Assembly (NCBI GenBank): GCA_013398015.1
Contig: VZRR01011621.1
Location: 248,001-312,000, forward strand
DNA: 64,000 nt
Direction of reading: 5' to 3'
From: Oreocharis arfaki
Taxonomy: Eukaryota; Chordata; Aves; Passeriformes; Paramythiidae
Shown: one piece after another, positions 25,169 through 33,200 of the stretch
Position numbering within the stretch: position 1 is the stretch's first letter
Layout: every line of letters begins with the position of its first letter
Translations under genes and position numbers: made by a program
Notes under the pieces: generated by a model
The model's database searches: none
Told to the model about the DNA's origin: nothing
The model's input: the letters and a program-made list of their open reading frames with translations, nothing else

Positions 25169-26617
25169 GTATGTAGCTGGGGCCCTGTAACCATGTAGTT
25201 AGCAACTGGTTTAAATAACTAAGAGAAAGTCAGCTTAGCTGTAGCACGCGATAGTGCGCTTGCTGTAGAGATGCACGTTTGGGCTGGAAACCACCACCTG
25301 ATGTCTGCATTTGGAGTTTCTAACCTATTTCTTTCAGAAAGAAAAGCCTGAGGAGCTGTAATTACCCCATGCAGCTATGCTAGGCAGTCGAGTCTTCCAC
25401 CCCAGCCGGTGCAGGAAGCTTTAGTGGAGGATGCTCTACTATGTCCTTAAATTAGCCCATCCCGTAAGGAGAGACCCACTAACCTATCACAGCAATGAAG
25501 GTTTGCCACTTGGAAAGCTCACAGAACTTACCAGACTCTGAGGAGCACAGACTTGGAGGTGGCAGACAGAAGAGATAAAACACAAAAGCAAAACATCCTC
25601 AAGAAATATGAAATGATTATTCGGTGACCTTAACAGAGCACTAAAATAAAATAGTTGGATATTCATAGCTCGTTAGTTCAACAGAGAAAGAAAAGCATGA
25701 ACATCTGTTGGCACAGGTGTCTTAAAATTGGAAAATAATCCATCTAAAATCCTTTCATAAATAAATCATTATTAGTTAGTTTCTCAGACTTCTGACAGGT
25801 ATGAATCTCTCAGAAGTAACTGCATTTTCCTTTGCTAATGGTCAGAATAATCTATTTAGTAACAGAAGCAAAATTGCATTTAAAAAGCCTTCCCTTCTTA
25901 AAACAGACTGTTTAAATAATTTAATGTGAGGAAACCACACAAACCCAAAATTAGAGTTACATCTATATGCATCAAAGTTGATAAGGAATGGGAAAATTGG
26001 AAAAGAACTCACTCTCTTCAAATCAGTGTTTACCACTGGTGTACTGTATATAGTATAAGATAGAGTCAATATTTTGAAACTGCAAAGATTGTATGACATA
26101 ACCATACACTGAGTATGGAGTATAGAATTCCCATGTGCCATTGTATGATGGGCAATAGTTATAGTAAATGCCTGTTATAGATAGTGTATGTATTTATAAG
26201 TCTAAAGCTTATCATCAACAAAGATACAGTAGGACCACAAGACTTTCATATGAAAGTATATCCTCTAAAATTTACCTTTGTAGCAAAGCGTTTTACTTGA
26301 TTCTGTATTGGATAAGCATTGGCCGTGTTCATTCAGCCTGGGCGAGTTCAGGTGGTTCCAGTGGATCAGGGGAACACTCCAAATGGCACATCCTTTGGGA
26401 TGGGGAATGTATGGTTTTCACGATGCACTGCAACTGCCTCTCGTTCCTGAATGAAACAGAGGCTGGTTGGCTAAAGAGTAATATACGTCAGCATATTGTT
26501 GGCCTGTTTGAAACACGTTGAGAGCATCTTAATTGTTGTTCCAACAGAATTTCATCCATAGTTTGTGCAACTCTCTGTACACTTGCTGAGCTGTTTACTT
26601 GCATGCCTGAAAAAGAA

Positions 26618-26636
26618 GGGGGGGAGGGAGGGAGGG
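26618..26636 (+). promoter_or_regulatory. Putative G-quadruplex in KCNC1 intron 3
   Basis: Four G runs (7, 3, 3 and 3 G) are separated by single A residues on the transcribed-sense strand. One-base loops fit the most stable parallel G-quadruplex class, which could form in the pre-mRNA. It lies 518 bp before the proximal alternative acceptor. The motif is seen; folding and any effect on splicing are inference. Confidence 0.55.
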
Positions 26637-26650
26637 AAACTGAATGCATG

Positions 26651-26688
26651 CCATTTTGTTTTCTTTCTTTTTCTTTTTTTTTTTTCTT
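26651..26688. repeat. T-rich tract
   Basis: Low-complexity pyrimidine run dominated by T (TTTTGTTTTCTTTCTTTTTC and a T11 stretch), 15 bp after the G-run tract. Confidence 0.8.
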
Positions 26689-27153
26689 AAGTGCTGAGAA
26701 CAAAGGAGTAGTATCTCTGTAGCAACACATTAAATTCTATGGATTTTGCTGCCTTTTCCCCTTTCTGCCACACAAAGATACCACAAACCTTAATTTTGCC
26801 TGAGGTCACAATGCATGAAGTGGAAGGGAGAGGTATGTGTGAGTGTATGACGGAGACATAGAAAATCCCTCCCACTGACTCTTTTTTTTTTTAGGGTACA
26901 ACCATGTTGCTGCCTGTAGGATCAATTACATAGCCTGACCATCTTGAGAAATGATGATTTTTTCTTTTTTAAATGTATATATTTTAAACTTTTTCTGTAT
27001 TTCAACGGCCTTCTGAGTCATGTTGCAAGCGATACTACTCTCGGCATGTCCGTGCATGCAGATGCTATTGAACTGGCTACAATGTTGACCTCATTCTTAG
27101 TCCATTCTGTCATTGATCCAATGCTGTACTTTGCATTTTTCTTTTAAATGAAG

Positions 27154-27290
27154 GTTACGAAATGTCACGGAGCCTTAACAGCATAGCTGGCATAAGTGGA
27201 AAAGCGATAGGATTATCCTCAGTGTCTGCGCCCTACAGCTCTCCTAGCCCAGTGAGACGTTCTTGGTCTCCCATCCCATCTATTTTGTAG
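27154..27290 (+). CDS. KCNC1: KCNC1 alternative terminal coding segment (Kv3.2/Kv3.4-like tail)
   Basis: After a TTTTTCTTTTAAATGAAG acceptor the sequence reads, in phase 1 from exon 3, GYEMSRSLNSIAGISGKAIG, then LSSVSAPYSSPSPVRRSWSP and IPSIL, stop TAG 27288-27290. It is 44 full codons plus the split glycine. It closely matches the remembered Kv3.2 end (GYEKSRSLNNIAGLAG ... SPIPSIL; about 31 of 45 identical) and, less closely, Kv3.4. Joined to exons 2 and 3 it predicts a Kv3.1 of about 609 residues if exon 1 is 190. The end PSIL fits a class I PDZ ligand. An intact frame, correct phase, acceptor and paralogue conservation argue for a used exon rather than a relic. I cannot recall a firmly described mammalian Kv3.1 protein with this end. 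Confidence 0.88.
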
Positions 27291-27973
27291 CATGGATCAG
27301 TAGCAGAGAATGGTCTAAAAAGCTTTACTTTCAATTAGCCTATGCGATGTTGCATATAGTCCAGGTGACTAAGTCTGAAGATGCAATGTCTCGCAGTAGC
27401 ACCCGCTGGAAACGGTGTTACTTCTGATGCTTAGGTGACAACACTCCTAAATAGCACTCAGATGACAATAGGCAGGCATTGGCGTAGTACTGGTGGGCCA
27501 TACGTGCTGCATGGTATCCGTACATAGGATGAAGGGTAGATGCACCAGACGGCTTCCTTCCTGGTGCATCCTGCTAGTATATGCTTATTGTGGCTAATGG
27601 TGGATCTACTGGCTCTGTATGGAATGGGTTAGGCGTTTAGTCGATGCTGAAACATGCCAACGATGGAAGATTTTGCTTTTCTCAGGATATTTTTGAGCCA
27701 TAGGAACCCTGCAGGAGTTTGAGCAAACAAGCACAGTAGGATGAAACTTTGCATGGGCACCTATTTTAAGCTGAAAGCAATACTCAGACACACTGTAGAG
27801 AGGTCTCAGTCTGGCTGACTGCATGGGAAAAAAAATCCTGTTGAAGAAGAATATGGCTGCCTCTGCATGTAGCTATCTCACCTTTTCCTCCTTCCTTTAA
27901 CACTAAGATGCCGAGCTTGATGTGAAAAGCGCAGGGAAGAAGCTCAAGTACTGATTGTATTCTTTACATGCAG
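27291..27973 (+). other. KCNC1: 3'UTR of the proximal form / intron 3 of the Kv3.1b form
   Basis: Segment between the two alternative acceptors. I found no AATAAA or ATTAAA in it, so the proximal form most likely runs on through the distal exon to the shared poly(A) sites. It contains a 10-bp perfect hairpin (27539-27570) and ends with a good acceptor (ATTCTTTACATGCAG). Confidence 0.7.
27539..27570 (+). other. Perfect 10-bp hairpin in the alternative 3' region
   Basis: GATGCACCAG (27539-27548) pairs fully with CTGGTGCATC (27561-27570) around a 12-base loop ACGGCTTCCTTC. It lies in the segment that is UTR in one KCNC1 form and intron in the other. The loop's CTTCCTTC is pyrimidine-rich. Role unknown. 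Confidence 0.75.
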
Positions 27974-28038
27974 ATCTTTGCAAAGAAAGTCCAGTCATTG
28001 CTAAATATATGCCAACAGAGGCAGTCAGAGTGACCTGA
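27974..28038 (+). CDS. KCNC1: KCNC1 exon 4: classical Kv3.1b C-terminus
   Basis: After the CATGCAG acceptor the first two bases AT complete the G left by exon 3, giving DLCKESPVIAKYMPTEAVRV and T, stop TGA 28036-28038. This is the known Kv3.1b end and is identical to the mammalian sequence as I recall it. Exons 2, 3 and 4 together give 395 codons; with a 190-residue exon 1 the protein is 585 residues, the known Kv3.1b length, which confirms every splice phase used here. This exon is too short for an ORF search. It competes with the acceptor at 27154. Confidence 0.97.
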
Positions 28039-28203
28039 CAAGGCAAGATGGAGATGAACATTGATGGCTAATAAACATCTCTGTGGAACTGTGCAGGCAT
28101 AGAAGACCTTCTCATTTGGACAAAGTTAACTCGCTCCATGCAGGTTTTATGGATGATTCTTCGTGGTTCTGGAGTTGTACTAGAGATGCAGGCTTTTTCT
28201 ACG

Positions 28204-28473
28204 GCCAAAATGTAACAAAACTGTAGAAGATCTTTTTTTTTTTTTTAATCTATTTTTTTTGTTCCATAGCATGACTTGCATGAAGACAAAAATGAAAATG
28301 AAAAAAAAAAAAAAAGAAAACAAAAAAGAAAACAACACACACACAAGAAATACTGCAAATGTATGACTAAGGAGAAAAAAGAAAAAAAAAAGCAAAGTTA
28401 TATATTTTCTTTCAAAGCTCTTTACTTTTACATACATTGTTGTAGCCAAAATGTAAAACATTATAAAACTGTA
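28204..28473 (+). repeat. Imperfect direct repeat flanking a T/A fold-back
   Basis: GCCAAAATGTAA then CAAAACTGTA (28204-28225) recurs as GCCAAAATGTAAAACATTAT then AAAACTGTA (28445-28473). Between the copies, T14 (28233-28246) and T8 (28253-28260) face A15 (28301-28315) and further A-rich sequence to about 28390. The tracts could form an A:U-rich RNA hairpin in the 3'UTR. Confidence 0.7.
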
Positions 28474-28984
28474 CATTTCTTTGCTATGGATCGCTTCTTT
28501 TTGTATACAAGATACAGAGTAATGGTTTTAAAAAGTGCAATCAGGCAGTCATCGGTCATATTGACCACGCCTTCACAGTTCATCACACCGACATGGAAAT
28601 CAAGAACTTTTAATCCAACTAGAAGTGTATAAAAATAAGAAAAACTTTTTCCTGTCTGTTTTTGTTGGCATGCTTGTGACACATGGGACCTTCCTTCGGA
28701 CCTGACAGTAACAGCTGGTTAATTTTCCAGCTCCGGTTATGTTGTATTTTATTGATGTATAGATCCAACGTAAAGACCCTTCATAAATTGTTCATATTAA
28801 GTAATCAGTATGAATTTTAAACAAAAGAGATGTTATTTTAAAACTGGGACTTATAGTACAAAATCAGGAAAATACTCAAGTATAAATGGTCTCAAAGTTT
28901 AAGAAACAAGACAACAGCATTGTATGCAATTTAGTACTGAGTAAAATGCATGCACAATGTTATGCAAAACAATTCTAGCATGAA

Positions 28985-29304
28985 AATAAATTTTGTATCA
29001 TGGTTTCAGTGCCTGCTGTATAGTGTAAAGGGGAATCCTTTTCTGAAGCAATCAGGGGTTTCCAGAGACTTGCTTCTAAAATCTTGAATAAATACAGTGT
29101 TCTCAACAGAAATGTAGGAGAAAAGCTTGGTATTGCTTTGGTTCTACAATGCTAATTTTGGTTAGTAGATAATAAATGAAGCCTGCAAACACTTGATACA
29201 ACCAATGTCTAAAGAATTCACACCATTAGTAATTTTACAAGGGAAGATTGAAAACCCCTATAATGATCTAGGTATCTTCCTTTTCCCTCCCCAACAATAA
29301 TAAA
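28985..29304 (+). terminator. KCNC1: KCNC1 poly(A) signal cluster
   Basis: Four canonical AATAAA hexamers at 28985-28990, 29087-29092, 29171-29176 and 29299-29304. The most distal has a T/GT-rich stretch just after it. Which are used cannot be told from sequence; several could give UTRs of about 0.95-1.3 kb. Confidence 0.65.
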
Positions 29305-32300
29305 TGTTTGTCTTTTTAGCTGATTAAATGAATTCAGTTTTTCTTACTTCTTTGGGCCCCGTCCTTCACTTGTTCTTCACTGAGCCACACCAGTCCACCT
29401 GATACGAAACTGAAAGAAATCCAGGTGTCCAAGTTGCACTTGATTTGCCACACAAAACATGCACCAGTGAGAACTGAGAAACACAGTGGGATTAAGTTTC
29501 ATTTTAGGTGCTACAAACGACAGCTACGGACTATGTGCCAACAGCATTCTAGTTGCCTGAGCATTTTTGGTAAAGTACTTCTATAAAGGAAGCATACACA
29601 CCTTTATCCTCACGTGAGGAAGTTCCAAAGAGCTGACAACCTTCTAGCTACAGCATCTGCAACTGCTGATGGGAATGGAAATGTAAAGGAACAGTATCCC
29701 TACAGTCTGGAGGAAATAGAGATTAAACCCCAAAAAACCCAGAAGACACACTCATGGTTCTGGTAAGTGCTAAATTAGAAACAAAAAACCCCAACTACAG
29801 CTGGACCTTGTCATCACAAAACTCTGCTCCAAAAGAAAAACAAGGAAGACCTCAAGCTGTGTTTTAGTAATAGAAGAAAGGCTGATAATCTGAATTTGTA
29901 CATAATTAGAAAACTCCTTTATAGTCCTTGGTACAGCATTATGTACTTGATTTCTGCTTTAGTTTCTCCCAAGAACTATTTTTCTCACACTGTTTCTATG
30001 CCATCATTCTCAGAAGATAAATTTCTTACCTCCAGAGGTAGGATCCAGGTTCATCCAGGATTTGCTTAATGAACAACTTTTCCTCTTATAATGTATTAAG
30101 AATCCAGAAATACATTTATCTGCCCCATTTTTTATTTAACACTGACTCAAGGGCCCAGTGTTAATTCTCCATTACCATAAGGAATACCAACAATTCAGCC
30201 CTGTAAATCCCATGTAGGTCTTCACCTTCCACTGCATGTTGCATATATCTGAGCCTTAGAGAACAGGCTCCAACTTGATCCAACTGGTCCAACTATCATT
30301 CTGTGCTACTTTTTTAGCTCCCCCACTCCCACTTTGATTTAGGTTCTCCTCTCTGCTCATTCTGATTTGAGGTAACCACGTCCTCTGGGTGACTTCTATA
30401 AACTGTTCAGAAACAGAACCATGCTTCCCATCCACTGCCCTTCAGGAGAGGCTCTAAAGCTTAAGATCTGTTTGACCCCAGAGTTCCCCTGGCACAACAG
30501 TGGCAGCTCTGACAACACAGGGACAGAGGGAAACAAGAGAAGTGGAAAATCTCAGAAGCTGTTGCATTGAATCCTAAGAGAAATTTACCACATCATCCCA
30601 GCTGCCTTGCAGCTAAGGAGCTTTTGCTTGGGTATTATGATTAAAACATGAATTCCGTCAAGCCTGCCCCCTCTCCCTACAGGAGGTGCATATCTTTATT
30701 AAAGCTTTAAAACTATACATGTGGGTAGATTCTGACTGCAGGCTTTCAGTAATGCCACCAGCTATTTCTGAGTTCACACCATTGCAAGTAAGAGCAGAAG
30801 TTGGTTTTGCAGTTCAGTTACGCTCTGCCTGTTTCCTGCTGGAAATGAACATCTGTGTTTCCTCCCCTGTAAACTCAGCTTTCAGCAGTCATTTCCCAGC
30901 TCTAAGAAGCAGTGCTGGCCCTTCATCTGAACCCACTGGCAGTTAGTGGCTTATTACTTGCTAACATTTAAACCACAGCTCAACCACACCTTCTACACAT
31001 ATAGCTTTTCCTCTGACAGCATGAAGGTACTCGTTTTTTCTGGACCAACCTTATTTGTCTCCCCAATAGCAATTTCAGGCAGAAGAAATTTCTGAGAAGA
31101 AGCTTCTGCTTTCTCACTCCAATCAAAAAAAAAACCTAGCTAAAACCACTGTGATAACAGTCAAGCGCAGCAGTCATTAATCTGGATAAAGTGATTTTTC
31201 ATGTAAATTGCCTCCTCTCTCCTTAAAGTTTCAGGGCCAAAAAGAAAATACATCACTGAAACAAATGGCTTCTAGGACAAATGAGCAGACTGAAATACAG
31301 AAGAGAGCAAGCAGGGCTAAGGCAAGAGCATTCAAAAAGGAGCTGAGCACAGAGCTGCTTACAAAAAACATATCCTGAAGATATTACCCTGCCAGGTTGC
31401 ATATCCCTTTCATAGTTTCAAAACAAGGCAGCCTACTTCTCTGCTTTCCATATATATCCTGGAAGGAACTTTGTCTCTGAGCTCACACACAAACTACCTT
31501 CACTTCATGAAAACATGCTTAAATTATGCAGGTTATTTTTAAGTCACTCACGTACTTGAGTTTGGGCATAAAATACCTGTCTGTTCAGGAGTACCAACCT
31601 CTGCATTCATCTACAATTGTAAGTGGCCCATTTTTCTCCTAGGGAAATACAAATGTTTATTTGCAATCAAGAACAATATTTGAATTCAAATTGAACTGAA
31701 TGTCAGAAAACTGATCCAGAACTGGCATCTCTTGACTTTCTTTATCTGACAAAGCAAATGCTATAACAAGATATCTTCCCTGTCTCAGCCTGGCAAAGCC
31801 AGGTTTTCAACTCTCAGCATTCACTTGAACATTTAAAAAACTTCATGCAAGTGCATAGGTCCAAACATCTCCAGATACCAAATATTAAGAGCACATGCTC
31901 CAAGGCTTCCATGGTTTTTCCTGCTGCCCACATTAGAGATTCCTTGGGCAGCAAGAGGCAAAAATGTTGCAGTTGTGTTAGCTCAGCTGTCATTCTGAGG
32001 TACCTGCACTGCCTCTGGACTCAGAGGGCTTAGCAGGGATGACACAGCCTGTGCAGAGGCTGCTGACTGTGAGTCACACCAGCACAACAGCAGACAAGGC
32101 TTGAGCCCAGGGAAAGCAGCTCAGGAGGAGCCACGCTTTGCTGGGGTGGTGTCAGTGCAAGTGGGTGACTGGAGAAAAGGCAGCAGTAGCTCAGGAGGTG
32201 GGAAATGAGAAGGACACAGGATGAGTTTGGAAAACCGGTTATGCAAGCAGGAGCAATGGAAACAGCAATCGGCAGTGAGTGGGAAAGAAGAGCAAGGAGA

Positions 32301-32349
32301 GAGGGAAAGAGTGGCAGTGAGACTTACCCAAAATAATCATCAAGAACCA

Positions 32350-32515
32350 CTAGCCTAGCAGGTAGAGCCTTGGCCTAGGACTCAGGAAACGGGAATTTTA
32401 TTCTTGTCTCCCCTGTGGACATGCTGGGTTACCTTGGCTGGGGCAATTCAATTTTTTGTGCCTCAGCTTCTGTTTCTGTGACATTATCCTCTTTTTAAAG
32501 CATTCTGATGTCAAA
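32350..32515 (+). repeat. tRNA-derived amniote SINE (MIR/CORE-type)
   Basis: Head: TAGCCTAGCAGGTAGAGCCT TGG, an A-box-like tRNA segment, then GACTCAGGAAACGGG and a degraded B-box equivalent. Body: ATGCTGGGTTACCTTGGCTG, GGGCAATTCAA, GTGCCTCAGCTTCTGTTTCT, and a tail CATTATCCTCTTTTTAAAGC matching the pattern of reptile and mammal CORE-SINEs. The whole length of the element is recognisable, unusual for such an old copy. Confidence 0.75.
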
Positions 32516-33114
32516 AGAGGAAAAGCCTTATTAAAGAAGGAATAGTTATTATAATCTATCTACTCAGAATTAAAGCACCAGAGGAGAGAAGCATCTCTTC
32601 ATTATTTAAAAGATGCCGTATTTCCTTGTCTGCAGAAGAACACAATGCCCCTGCAGGAATCCCTTTTCTTTTGTACTTTAAAGCAGAGGATTATTATGGA
32701 AAATGATTAAGCACCCACACAGTTAAAATGACAGAGCATTTTCATTACTGATAGACAACTCCTCTGCTGCCCTAATTTAGGTACCACATGTCTTCATGCA
32801 TTCAAATCAGTAAAAACAAAACAAAAGCTAAACTCGCTTGACATTTGCAGCCAAAAACTAGTCATGTCAGAACACTGAAAATTCTTGGCCGAAGTCTTGG
32901 CCTTGCTTCTAAATACAAAAAAAAAGTAAAAACACAGTCTGCTAGCAAAGTGTTCACATACACTTAAAAGAACTGTGATGACCATGGAGTACTGGAACAA
33001 TATTGAATTGAAATCCTGAAACTCCACTTACAAAGTCTCAGTTCCAAGACCTGAAGATAGAACTCCCCCCCAAGACTGCAGAGTAACTGGACAATCAGGT
33101 GGTCTACAGGCAAA

Positions 33115-33200
33115 GCAGCCTGGAAACAGATGAGGAAGTTGGAAATGAACTGAGGGAGAGGCTAGCCAACACGGGAATTGAACTTACACTCCACCCCTTA
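33115..33200 (-). repeat. Possible MIR-like fragment
   Basis: On the - strand: GTTCAATTCCCGTGTTGGCT, CCTCTCCCTCAGTTC and CTTCCTCATCTGTTTCC follow the order of MIR blocks. Weak; it could be chance. Confidence 0.3.

Larger units (their letters stand above)
25169..27153 (+). other. KCNC1: KCNC1 intron 3 (proximal splice form)
   Basis: Intron between exon 3 and the proximal acceptor at 27154. It includes a less AT-rich block with CpGs at 26310-26530, a G-quadruplex-type G-run at 26618-26636 followed by a T-rich tract to 26688, and a T9-10 run near 26881. The 117-codon ORF at 26168-26521 has no recognisable protein signature. No repeat family is recognised. Confidence 0.7.
28039..29325 (+). other. 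KCNC1: KCNC1 shared 3'UTR (end approximate)
   Basis: AT-rich region after the Kv3.1b stop, with AATAAA at 28070, 28985, 29087, 29171 and 29299. The one at 28070 is only 31 bp past the stop. The last is followed by a TGTTTGTCTTTTT run, a good downstream element, so the main end is probably near 29.32 kb. It contains T- and A-tracts able to pair (28233-28320) and a flanking direct repeat. Confidence 0.75.

Noticed and set aside
28270..28476. K/N-rich and F-rich ORFs in the 3'UTR
   Set aside because: They are translations of the A- and T-tracts.
33140..33200. A tRNA gene on the - strand (GTTCAATTCCC T-arm-like)
   Set aside because: No acceptor stem or anticodon arm can be paired; a MIR-like fragment explains it better.
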